From CAKSQF01 sp964568425 (lineage in GTDB: Bacteria; Bacillota; Clostridia; Oscillospirales; CAG-272), in assembly GCA_964568425.1 (NCBI GenBank), contig CAZMPO010000026.1, positions 1 through 17,990 on the forward strand: DNA of 17,990 nucleotides. Direction: 5' to 3'. Below the pieces are notes generated by a model, which did no database searches, had not been told where the DNA came from, and was given only the letters and a program-made list of their open reading frames with translations. Each line of letters starts with the position of its first letter. Position 1 is the stretch's first letter. A program made the position numbers and the translations under genes. Below, in pieces: positions 1 to 6,958 of this stretch.

Positions 1-397
1 TTTTTTGTAAATTTTTTTGTTTTTTGGTCTGTCTACTTGACAGGGAGCACATTACAGGGCAGAGAAACTCTCCGCTTTAAGATCTGATACTCACCCTGAT
101 CTCCCGAATTCACAGTCGAGACGATGGCTTACTTTCGATTATTTTACATCGTAACAATGGGAATCGCTACATAGCCCATTTTTATCTTGAGCTTTTCTAT
201 CACGACATACATAGTCTTACAATCTTCTGGAATGCTGTTATGAGGATTGCCCTTTGAGGTTTATAGCGATAGGTCGACCTATGGTCAGTTACATGCTTTT
301 GTTTAATTGACTTCATCATTGAGGCAAAAGCTATCTTTTCGCAAATATTATGGGAAAGTGCAAACAACAATTTATGCACCTAAATAGGGGAACCGCA
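1..397. other. Gene-poor left edge with possible mobile-element or prophage debris
   Basis: I see no intact gene here. The segment begins with T-rich runs (1-26), followed by TGTCTACTTGACAGGG at 31-46, which could be the end of an insertion sequence, although no second end is present. On the minus strand between roughly 140 and 310 there are two short readable stretches in different frames. One contains YRYKPQ; the other contains IPEDCKTMYVVIEKLKIK and ends in a stop. Together they look like one coding sequence broken by a frameshift. I cannot assign either to a family. The following gene is itself interrupted, so the simplest reading is decayed accessory DNA. Confidence 0.35.
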
Positions 398-808
398 ATG
401 CGACTTTGGAATAAGTCTTTTGGCAAGGATATGAAAGCGATTGATTTCGGCGGACGAACAATAGCCAAAGGTGCTTACAATGACCATAACAGCGAATTTG
501 GATGGAATGTTGATCATATTATTCCATAGAGCAAAGGTGGAGCAACCGCAGATTATAATTTGATCTGTTGCTACATCAAGACAAACGATGAAAAGGCTGA
601 TACGTTCCCGCGCTTTAATGCTAATGGAATTGCTTTTGAAATCGTTAATGCGCAAAATCATCACGAAATTCGTCAAAAATCCAAAGAATCCGTACCGGCT
701 CAAGCTGTGCAGGAAACAATAGATTTCTTTGATTCGTCAGCCGGCGTCAGTTTTTCAAAATGCGAAAGATATGCCGATCTGTATCACGAGATAATCGAAC
801 TTGAATAA
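398..808 (+). pseudogene. HNH endonuclease-like gene interrupted by an in-frame TAG
   Basis: The reading frame starts at ATG 398, chosen because AGGGGA (386-391) lies 6 bases upstream; an in-frame ATG at 374 has no such site. Read through one TAG (527-529), it gives 135 sense residues. Residues 36-43 read WNVDHIIP and are followed, after the stop, by SKGG and then DYNLICC. This is the layout of small clostridial and phage HNH proteins (WNxDHIxP, a Gly-Gly turn, NL, TNDEKAD). The TAG replaces the residue directly after DHIIP, so a protein ending there would lack most of the metal-binding fold. A tyrosine follows the Cys-Cys where I recall relatives having histidine. Downstream of the TAG the frame stays open to TAA at 808, so the lesion is a point mutation, or the codon is read by a suppressor. 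HNH family membership is fairly secure; biological role (phage, mobile element or defence) is not. Confidence 0.7.
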
Positions 809-810
809 AG

Positions 811-850
811 AATATCTGCCATCTCACCTTAAATGCGGATGGCAGATATT
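811..850. terminator. 12-bp perfect inverted repeat between converging genes
   Basis: AATATCTGCCAT (811-822) pairs perfectly with ATGGCAGATATT (839-850) across a 16-nt loop. It lies between the HNH remnant (plus) and the GH43 gene (minus), about 30 bases past each stop. Neither side has a clean T-run: the minus side continues CTTTATTC and the plus side TGCGG. If it is a terminator it is a weak one, more likely serving the minus-strand operon. Confidence 0.5.
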
Positions 851-880
851 TGCGGTTATGGATTCTATTTGTCCGATCGA

Positions 881-1768
881 TCAGCCCAGCGGATAATCGT
901 GCTCTTCGGTGTCGGGAGTGTCACAGGTGAGGATTGTCTTTCCGTCCTTTTCTTCAAAGCGGATGCCGCCTATCGCGAGTCTGCGGGGATGGATCGTGCC
1001 GGGCGCATAATGCGTGTGGTAGATTATGAACATCTCCGAGCCGTCGGGAGAGGTCGTGATGCAGTGATGTCCCGCGCCGCTGACAGTTTTGCCGTCGCCG
1101 ACAAGGATGGGATTGCCCTCGTATTTGACAAAGTCACCGAGAGGCGAGTCGGATGTTCCGTAGCAAACGCAGTAGAAGGGAGACTCAAAGTGGCATGCCG
1201 AATATGTGAGGTAGTATACTCCGTCCTTTTTGAGCATGTAGGGTGCCTCGACAACTCCCGCTTGATGACGTTCGTAATCGTGCTCGTGCTCGTAGATGAG
1301 CTTTTCGGTCGAGAGATCGGGCGTGATGCGGTCTTCCTTCATCTTGCAGCCGTAGATCGCGTACTTGTGACCCTCGCGCCACGAAACATAGTAAATGTAC
1401 ATGTCATTGCCTTCAAAGAAGATATGTCCGTCGATCGAGTGGTCGAACAGAAATCCTTCCTGCGGAACGAACGGTCCCATAGGGTCGTCGGCGATCGCGA
1501 GTCCGAGATGCTCGGAAACGGTGACGAGCATATAGAATTTGCCGTCCTTTTCCTTGATGTCGGGTGCCCAATAGCCGTTTTTGTAGCCCCATGCGTCGCC
1601 GAGTATCTCACCGTTCTTTTCCCAGTTTACAAGATCGGTAGACGTGTAGACCTCGTAATTGTGCGAGTTCGTGTTGTAAGACGTACCATAGAGATAGTAC
1701 TTACTGTTGTGGTAGATCACATCGGGATCGGCAATGCCGTCGAGGATCGGGTTTTTGAATTTTTTCAT
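881..1768 (-). CDS. Intracellular glycoside hydrolase family 43 enzyme
   Basis: A 295-residue, single-domain five-bladed beta-propeller glycosidase, probably an exo-acting beta-xylosidase, alpha-arabinofuranosidase or related enzyme. The three GH43 carboxylates are visible: Asp14 in GIADPDVIYH (general base), Asp113 in SIDGHIF (pKa modulator) and Glu174 in VVEAPY (general acid). Histidines 234-235 (GAGHHC) sit where the family has active-site histidines. There is no signal peptide or anchor and no carbohydrate-binding module, so it should act in the cytoplasm on imported oligosaccharides. The start is fixed by AAGGAG about 8 bases upstream. It follows nnr by 38 bp on the same strand with no promoter between them, so the two are probably co-transcribed. 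Substrate specificity cannot be read from the sequence; inverting hydrolysis is the family rule. Confidence 0.9.
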   Translation of the reverse strand: MKKFKNPILDGIADPDVIYHNSKYYLYGTSYNTNSHNYEVYTSTDLVNWEKNGEILGDAWGYKNGYWAPDIKEKDGKFYMLVTVSEHLGLAIADDPMGPFVPQEGFLFDHSIDGHIFFEGNDMYIYYVSWREGHKYAIYGCKMKEDRITPDLSTEKLIYEHEHDYERHQAGVVEAPYMLKKDGVYYLTYSACHFESPFYCVCYGTSDSPLGDFVKYEGNPILVGDGKTVSGAGHHCITTSPDGSEMFIIYHTHYAPGTIHPRRLAIGGIRFEEKDGKTILTCDTPDTEEHDYPLG

Positions 1769-1806
1769 TTTCTTTTCTCCTTTTGCGGATTTTTATTTTT
1801 TGTTTT

Positions 1807-3327
1807 TTATTTATGATAAGCGTATATTTCGCTTACTGCATTTGGTATCGCGCCGATCGTGTCGGATGCGATCATGGAAACGGGATTTGTCTTGCTTTGT
1901 GCTATCTCGCCTGCACGTCCCGCTATCCACACGCCGCAGGCAACGGTTTTTACGATCGATGCGGTCGAATATCCGAGCAGCGAGGTTATGATGCCCGAAA
2001 GAACATCTCCCGAGCCGCCGACCGCCATTCCCGCACAGCCGCGATCGATGATACAGCACTCCTTGCCGTCTGTGATAACGGTTGAACTGCCCTTTAACAA
2101 AAGTGTGACATTGTCATATTTTTCGGCAAATCTCTTTGCGACGCCTACGGGATCGGACAGCGTATCCGTGACCGACACGCCTGACAGCCGCTCGAATTCC
2201 TTCGGATGAGGGGTGAGAACTATCGGACAATGCGCATCTCGCAGCAGCTCGACGCCGATGCGTGAAAGTGCATTCAGCCCATCGGCATCGATAAGGAGCG
2301 GAACCTTGCATCTCTTGATGATGTATGACAGTATCTCGCCGCAGTGCGGACCGCCTCCCCAGCCCATGCCGACACCGAGTGCGGAAATTCCTTGCATTGC
2401 TCGATCAATGCCGTCATTGTCAAAGACCATATCGCCGCTCTCATCGTTTATCGTTGTAAGCGTTGCGTCAAGCAGTCGCGGAGCGATGAGCGAAACGGTC
2501 GATCGTGCTATCGCCACTCTGCATACACCGCACCCCGATCGCAGGGACGCTGATGCGTTTTCGGCAAGCTTTACCGCACCGCTGTAGTTTGTGCAACCGC
2601 CGAGCAGTGTAATATATCCGAATGTGCCTTTGTGACAATAGCTTTCACGCTTGCAGATCACAGATGTAAAGTCGCATCCATCGTAAAGTATTCCGTATTC
2701 GCCGATGATCGGTATGCCGATGTCGAGATCGGCAAGCTCTCCGACAGCGTCTTTTCCGTGACCGAATACATGACCGTATTTCATTGTCCCAATCGAGAGC
2801 GTAATGTCCGCTCTGACAAAGGGGTCGCCGAGCCCCGAGTTGCCCGAAAGACCGCTCGGAATGTCGATCGAAATGACCTTGGCACCCCTTTCTTTCGCGG
2901 CGTTTATCATGTGTATTGCCATCTCCGGATCTCCGCTCGCATAGCCGTGAAACCCGGTGCCGAATATGCAGTCAACGATCAGTGATGCGCCATCTGCCGC
3001 ACCGTCATGAAAAGGTGTACATGTGATGTTTTGCCCCAGACACTCGGATAAATAATATTTTGCCTCATCAGAGCGAGGCTCGCCGATGTTTATTACGCGA
3101 CAGTGGATGTTTGCCGATCTAAGGAGCAATGCAAGTGCCATGCCGTCAGCACCGTTGTTGCCGACACCGCAGAAGATCGCGATGTCCGAATAATTCGAAA
3201 AATCAAACGACGAAAGGATCGCGGCGGCGGCGCGTCTTACAAGCTCAATGCCCGATGTCCCCGAAAGGATGAAAGCCTTGTCCGACTCGCGCATGACATT
3301 TGCGGATATTATCTTTTTCACGATCAT
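1807..3327 (-). CDS. nnr: Bifunctional NAD(P)H-hydrate epimerase / ADP-dependent NAD(P)H-hydrate dehydratase
   Basis: A 506-residue cytoplasmic repair enzyme that converts damaged, hydrated NADH and NADPH back to the normal cofactors. The N-terminal YjeF_N domain (about 1-215) epimerises the S and R hydrates and shows FCGVGNNGADG (52-62), VDCIFGTGFHG (118-128) and SIDIPSGLSGNSG (153-165). The C-terminal ribokinase-like YjeF_C domain (about 230-506) is the ADP-dependent dehydratase: KGTFGYITLLGG, LLIDADGLNAL (344-354), LTPHPKEFERLSG (371-383), LLLKGSSTVITDG and the GMAVGGSGDVLSGI nucleotide-binding and catalytic segment (433-446). Length matches the fused family. I chose ATG 3327 over upstream in-frame GTGs at 3330 and 3333 because these fall inside the likely ribosome site (AGGCAGGTGG). 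It is the first gene of a minus-strand operon with the GH43 gene and is transcribed divergently from the pseudouridine synthase. Confidence 0.95.
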   Translation of the reverse strand: MIVKKIISANVMRESDKAFILSGTSGIELVRRAAAAILSSFDFSNYSDIAIFCGVGNNGADGMALALLLRSANIHCRVINIGEPRSDEAKYYLSECLGQNITCTPFHDGAADGASLIVDCIFGTGFHGYASGDPEMAIHMINAAKERGAKVISIDIPSGLSGNSGLGDPFVRADITLSIGTMKYGHVFGHGKDAVGELADLDIGIPIIGEYGILYDGCDFTSVICKRESYCHKGTFGYITLLGGCTNYSGAVKLAENASASLRSGCGVCRVAIARSTVSLIAPRLLDATLTTINDESGDMVFDNDGIDRAMQGISALGVGMGWGGGPHCGEILSYIIKRCKVPLLIDADGLNALSRIGVELLRDAHCPIVLTPHPKEFERLSGVSVTDTLSDPVGVAKRFAEKYDNVTLLLKGSSTVITDGKECCIIDRGCAGMAVGGSGDVLSGIITSLLGYSTASIVKTVACGVWIAGRAGEIAQSKTNPVSMIASDTIGAIPNAVSEIYAYHK

Positions 3328-3356
3328 CACCACCTGCCTGATTTGCCTCTGCCTAT

Positions 3357-3385
3357 ATGATACAATGAAATCGCTCGAATGTCAA
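3357..3385 (-). promoter_or_regulatory. Sigma-A promoter of the nnr-GH43 operon
   Basis: Read on the minus strand: -35 TTGACA (3385-3380), 17-bp spacer, -10 TATCAT (3362-3357). One mismatch from consensus; about 30 bp upstream of the nnr start. Confidence 0.8.
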
Positions 3386-3436
3386 GTACTTTTTTGCAAA
3401 TTTTGGGGAAAAATAATTCTTTTTTGCTGATAACGA

Positions 3437-3465
3437 TTGACAAAACGGTCGTAAAAGTGTATAAT
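3437..3465 (+). promoter_or_regulatory. Perfect-consensus sigma-A promoter upstream of the pseudouridine synthase
   Basis: TTGACA (3437-3442), exactly 17 bp, TATAAT (3460-3465). Every hexamer base matches consensus. Back to back with the nnr promoter, the two -35 boxes about 50 bp apart. It is the only strong promoter I see before the terminator at 8531-8570, so it may serve the whole run of plus-strand genes. Confidence 0.88.
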
Positions 3466-3505
3466 AAGGGTAAATCTTTCGACAAATCGAGGAGCGCACG
3501 ACAAA

Positions 3506-4174
3506 ATGCTCGAAATATTATATTCCGATGATGATATCGCGGTAGTCCGCAAGCCAGCTGGCGTTGTTTGCGAACATACAAATGCAAACGACGGACTTGT
3601 CGATCTTCTTTGCAAAATGTTTCCGGGCGAGCATTTTTATGTTGTACACAGACTTGACCGCCCGACTGTCGGTGTTATGGTGTATGCCAAAAGTTCGGCT
3701 GTCGCCGCCGATTTGTCCGATGCCTTTGCAAACGGTAGGGTCAAGAAAGAATATTTCGCAGTCATCTGCGGACAGCCTCCCGAGAGCTGCGGAGAGCTTT
3801 TTGATCTGCTTTATTACGACAAACGAGTCGGAAAGAGCTTTCCTGTTCGACGCCAAAGAAAGGGCGTCAAGGACGCGCGCCTTGAGTATTTTTTGAGATC
3901 CTGCGTCGATACGGATGACGGCACGCTTTCGCTTTTAACCGTGAGGCTATATACCGGCAGGACGCACCAGATCAGAGTGCAATTTGCCTCGCGTCGCATG
4001 CCTCTCTATGCCGATCGAAAATACGGCGGCAGGGGCAACGGTGCTTTGGGACTTTTTTGTGCCGCGCTCGAATTTGATCATCCGAAAAGTCGGAAACACA
4101 TTCGATTTGAATGTACGCCCGATGACGACATGCCGTGGAGCCTTTTTAATACGGGAGGGGAGATACAAAAATGA
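3506..4174 (+). CDS. RluA-family RNA pseudouridine synthase
   Basis: A 222-residue enzyme that isomerises specific uridines to pseudouridine in rRNA or tRNA. The catalytic aspartate is Asp51 in VVHRLDRPTVGVMVYAK (46-62), the RluA motif II. GRTHQIRVQFA (151-161) is the conserved C-terminal segment, and KPAGVV (16-21) the N-terminal one. There is no S4 RNA-binding domain, so it belongs to the short RluA/TruC-like group; the target nucleotide cannot be predicted. The ATG at 3506 is preceded by AGGAG (3490-3494). Its stop overlaps the next start as ATGA (4171-4174), indicating translational coupling with the LURP-one-related gene. Confidence 0.93.
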   Translation: MLEILYSDDDIAVVRKPAGVVCEHTNANDGLVDLLCKMFPGEHFYVVHRLDRPTVGVMVYAKSSAVAADLSDAFANGRVKKEYFAVICGQPPESCGELFDLLYYDKRVGKSFPVRRQRKGVKDARLEYFLRSCVDTDDGTLSLLTVRLYTGRTHQIRVQFASRRMPLYADRKYGGRGNGALGLFCAALEFDHPKSRKHIRFECTPDDDMPWSLFNTGGEIQK

Positions 4175-4644
4175 AGATGCTTTTCAAACAGAGATTCTTC
4201 TCGTGGTTTGACAGCTACGATATATTTGATGAAAACGGCAGAACACTCTACAGCGTAAAAGGCGAGCTTTCTTGGGGACACCTTCTTCGCATATACGATG
4301 CCGACGGCAGGGAACTCGGATACATAAAAGAGCGTGTTCTTACATGGCTGCCGAAATTCGAAATGTATATATCGGATGTCTGTGTCGGCTTTGTAACAAA
4401 GGAGTTCTCATTTTTCAGACCTCAATTTACCGTGGACTATAACGGTTGGCAGGTCAATGGAGACTTTTGGGAATGGGACTATTCGATAACCGATGCAAAC
4501 AAAGGACAGATCGCCACCGTTACAAAGGAGCTTTGGAGACTTACCGACACATATTCGATAGATGTTTATGATCCCGAAAATGCGCTCGTTACACTCATGC
4601 TCGTGCTAGCGATCGATGCGGAAAAGTGTTCGCGTAACAACTGA
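4171..4644 (+). CDS. LURP-one-related (LOR / YxjI-like) family protein
   Basis: A 157-residue cytoplasmic protein without signal peptide or membrane span. The pattern of paired beta-hairpins with DENGRTLYSVKG, DADGRELGYIKE and the C-terminal SIDVYDPENALVTLMLVLAIDAE is that of the LURP-one-related/Tubby-like beta-barrel family (YxjI in Bacillus). Family members have no established enzymatic activity; membrane or lipid association has been proposed for Tubby relatives only. The ATG overlaps the stop of the pseudouridine synthase gene and is preceded by GGGAGGGGAG. Its TGA stop (4642-4644) falls inside the first unit of the CTGATTTTA repeat. Confidence 0.8.
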   Translation: MKMLFKQRFFSWFDSYDIFDENGRTLYSVKGELSWGHLLRIYDADGRELGYIKERVLTWLPKFEMYISDVCVGFVTKEFSFFRPQFTVDYNGWQVNGDFWEWDYSITDANKGQIATVTKELWRLTDTYSIDVYDPENALVTLMLVLAIDAEKCSRNN

Positions 4645-4687
4645 TTTTAACTGATTTTACTGATTTTAACTGATTTTACTGATTTTA
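4641..4687 (+). repeat. Five tandem copies of CTGATTTTA
   Basis: Exact 9-bp units at 4641-4649, 4651-4659, 4660-4668, 4670-4678 and 4679-4687. The start-to-start spacing alternates 10, 9, 10, 9, so the true period is a 19-bp double unit. The first unit contains the stop codon of the LURP-one-related gene. The array ends 3 bases before the AAAGGGGG ribosome site of the next gene. Confidence 0.95.
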
Positions 4688-4706
4688 TTGAAAGGGGGCA
4701 TGCGCC

Positions 4707-5009
4707 TTGAAGATCGATCTCAAAATAAAGAGAAAACACTCCGAGAGGCTTGTTGCTCTCTTTTGCATGGTATTGGTGCTTGTTTGCACTATCGCATTCT
4801 GTCTGCCGCACTCGCATTGCAATTATGATGTCGATTGCCCGATATGCGGAGCGTTTCATGTGCTCGGATCGGCTCTTGTCGCTCTGTGCGCCTCATCTTT
4901 GCTTGCGATCGGCAACAGCGTATCCGACATCGGAGGCGGAAGATATCCCTGCCTGTGGCTGATGCTGGAGAGCTCGCCGATCGGATTAAAGGTCAAGCTT
5001 TCGAATTAA
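4707..5009 (+). CDS. Small membrane protein with HSHC and CPIC motifs
   Basis: A 100-residue protein starting at TTG 4707, chosen because AAAGGGGG (4691-4698) is 8 bases upstream and no ATG in this frame gives the N-terminal membrane segment. After a basic N-terminus (residues 1-14, many Lys/Arg) comes a hydrophobic span (about 15-33), then HSHC (35-38) and CPIC (44-47) just outside it, then a second hydrophobic stretch (about 51-70) and a short tail. The His/Cys cluster could bind a metal or form a disulfide. I recall similar small clostridial membrane proteins with H-x-C...DCPxC but no named function. It lies directly before the ATPase/permease/lipoprotein set, which suggests it is an accessory part of that system. 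An ATG at 4700 opens a different frame that ends within about 40 codons. Confidence 0.7.
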   Translation: MKIDLKIKRKHSERLVALFCMVLVLVCTIAFCLPHSHCNYDVDCPICGAFHVLGSALVALCASSLLAIGNSVSDIGGGRYPCLWLMLESSPIGLKVKLSN

Positions 5010-5062
5010 GTTTCGCTCATATCTCAAAAAGCGAATACTTAATACGAAAGGAATATTACGGA

Positions 5063-5734
5063 ATGATAGAAATAAAGGGTCTCAAGAAACAGTTTCAAAA
5101 CGAGACCGAAATAGAATATCTCGACAAGACCTTCGAGAGCGGAAGATCATACATGCTCCTCGGCGCGTCGGGATGCGGTAAATCGACACTGCTTAACATG
5201 ATGGCAGGCGTCCTTTCGCCAACAGATGGTTCTGTCGTGATTGACGGCGTCAATATGACGGCAGTCTCACAAAAAGAGAGGGATAAGTTCAGAATAGAGA
5301 AGATAGGCTATATATTTCAAGACTTTAAGCTTATAGACGAGATGACGGTCGCCGACAATATAGCAATCTTGAAACTTGAAGGACTCGATCTTTCGGGTAT
5401 CGACGAAATGCTGAAAAAGCTCGGCATTTACGAAAAGAAAAATTCAAAGATCAAGCATCTGTCGGGCGGACAAAAGCAGAGGGTGGCGATCGCTCGCGCC
5501 CTTGTCAAAAAGCCCGAGATCATCCTTGCCGATGAACCGACGGGAAATCTGAATTTTGCGGTAGGTGAACAGGTCATAAGAGAGCTTGTCGAGGTGTCAA
5601 AGGGCAAGACTTTGATCGCCGTCACTCATGATGACAGACTCGCACACTACTTTGATGAAGTTGTTGACATGAACGAGATGACAAGCGGAATGCGCGACGT
5701 TCAAAGTGAAGGGCAGGGTGAGTCTGATGCTTAA
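5063..5734 (+). CDS. ABC transporter ATPase, LolD/MacB (MacB-FtsX-coupled) type
   Basis: A 223-residue ATPase that powers the adjacent FtsX-like permease. Walker A is GASGCGKST (34-42), the Q-loop is YIFQDF with Gln86, the signature is LSGGQKQR (133-140), Walker B is IILADEP (153-159) and the switch histidine is His189 in AVTHDD. The FQDFKLIDEMTVADNI and ADEPTGNLN stretches are typical of LolD/MacB/FtsE-like ATPases. The open frame extends upstream to 4835 but overlaps the preceding gene. ATG 5063 begins the canonical MIEIKGLKK and has AAAGGA (5047-5052) upstream. The last 8 bases overlap the permease start (ATGCTTAA), indicating coupled translation of ATPase and permease. Confidence 0.92.
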   Translation: MIEIKGLKKQFQNETEIEYLDKTFESGRSYMLLGASGCGKSTLLNMMAGVLSPTDGSVVIDGVNMTAVSQKERDKFRIEKIGYIFQDFKLIDEMTVADNIAILKLEGLDLSGIDEMLKKLGIYEKKNSKIKHLSGGQKQRVAIARALVKKPEIILADEPTGNLNFAVGEQVIRELVEVSKGKTLIAVTHDDRLAHYFDEVVDMNEMTSGMRDVQSEGQGESDA

Positions 5735-6941
5735 ATTTGCCCTTAAAAATATGGCAATAAAGCGAGTACAGATATTGCTTGTCGTCCTCTCTATCGTTAT
5801 TTCGGCAGGTATCGGCGTGCTCGCGTTCAATGTTGCGACCCAGGTCGATGAAGGAATAACCAACAATGCGGGATATTACTCGGCGATCGTCGGACCTGCC
5901 GGCAGTAAAACACAGCTTGCGATGAACTCGATGTACTTTACCGACTCGCCGATAGGAACGATACCGTATTCAGTAGTCAGCACACTTCAATCGGATCCTC
6001 GCGTTACATCAGTCATACCGTTCGCCATGGCTGATAATTATAACGGCTACAGCGTGGTCGGAACGTCGCCCGAGTACCTTGCATCCAAAAAGGTCGCAGA
6101 CGGCTCGCTTTTCGAAAAGGGCGGAACGCTCCAAGCAGTCGTTGGATCAAATGTCGCAAAATACTCTTCACTAAAGGTTGGCGATGTCATCTATACCGGT
6201 CACTCCGCAAGCTCATCCGACCTTCACGCACAGGGAATAGAGGTCGTCGGCATACTTGAACAGAGTCATTCCTCTTTCGATAATGTTGTCTTCACGCAGA
6301 TCAAGACCCTTTGGGATATGCACGATCACGGCGATCACGAAGATGAGGGTGAAGATCACGATGAGGGTGAGGAGCACCATATAAGCGGAAACGTTTGCGC
6401 TGTACTCGTCAACACGAAAAACCCTGCATACGCAATGCAGCTTGTAAATGAATATGACGGCAAGATCATCACCGACGATGACGGCGACAGCTCGACCCTT
6501 CAAGCGATCGAACCGATGAGCGTCGTGCGCGATGTGCTCGATGATGCCGATGATACGAAATATATCGTCTTTGTTCTCTGCGCCGTTATACTCATAATGA
6601 ATATCATGATCGTTTCGATCATAACACTTCTCAATATGTACCATTCGGCGAAAGAGATATCGCTCATGCGCCTGATCGGCATCAGCATGAAAAAGATAAA
6701 TCTTCTGTACATAACCGAAAACGGTATAATGGGACTTGTGTCGATAATACTCGCCTTTGCTGTTTCGAGGATCTGCATGCTCATGATGAACGGATATGTG
6801 CAGTCGATGGGAGTAGTCCTCAATATGTCAAAGGTCTATCCCGCTGAATTTCTGATACTTGCCGCCGTGTTCGCCATCAGCGTACTGCCGACGGTGATAT
6901 GGACTGCGCATATGTCGAAAAAAGACGGCATATCCGATTAA
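5727..6941 (+). CDS. FtsX/MacB-type permease with a His/acid-rich extracytoplasmic loop
   Basis: A 404-residue permease. One membrane span lies near the N-terminus (about 15-35), then a large extracytoplasmic domain (about 40-275), then three spans (about 278-302, 330-353, 372-394): the MacB/FtsX topology. Residues 197-218 hold six histidines (199, 201, 204, 211, 217, 218) among Asp, Glu and Gly, a likely metal-binding loop. The stretch SAIVGPAGSKTQLAMNSMYF (52-71) corresponds to the VGAKGSPLQL-type signature I associate with PA4065-like permeases. Start ATG 5727 is chosen because AGGGTG (5715-5720) is 6 bases upstream; GTG 5706 is in frame but lies deep in the ATPase gene. MacB-type complexes work as mechanotransmitters or exporters, often on lipoproteins; the substrate here is unknown. 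Confidence 0.88.
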   Translation: MLKFALKNMAIKRVQILLVVLSIVISAGIGVLAFNVATQVDEGITNNAGYYSAIVGPAGSKTQLAMNSMYFTDSPIGTIPYSVVSTLQSDPRVTSVIPFAMADNYNGYSVVGTSPEYLASKKVADGSLFEKGGTLQAVVGSNVAKYSSLKVGDVIYTGHSASSSDLHAQGIEVVGILEQSHSSFDNVVFTQIKTLWDMHDHGDHEDEGEDHDEGEEHHISGNVCAVLVNTKNPAYAMQLVNEYDGKIITDDDGDSSTLQAIEPMSVVRDVLDDADDTKYIVFVLCAVILIMNIMIVSIITLLNMYHSAKEISLMRLIGISMKKINLLYITENGIMGLVSIILAFAVSRICMLMMNGYVQSMGVVLNMSKVYPAEFLILAAVFAISVLPTVIWTAHMSKKDGISD

Positions 6942-6958
6942 TGGGAGGTATTAGCGAT

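Noticed and set aside
833..1816. Long plus-strand ORF of 327 codons
   Set aside because: It is the mirror frame of the GH43 gene on the minus strand, has no ribosome site of its own, and its protein is low-complexity in Val, Arg and Ile.
4835..5062. N-terminal extension of the ATPase ORF
   Set aside because: It overlaps the small membrane protein in another frame; the canonical ABC start MIEIKGLKK with a ribosome site is at 5063.
4640..5062. Zur operator controlling the metal-linked cluster
   Set aside because: I looked for a palindrome of the TCGTAATnATTACGA type before 4707 and 5063 and found none; zinc control is therefore not supported by the sequence itself.
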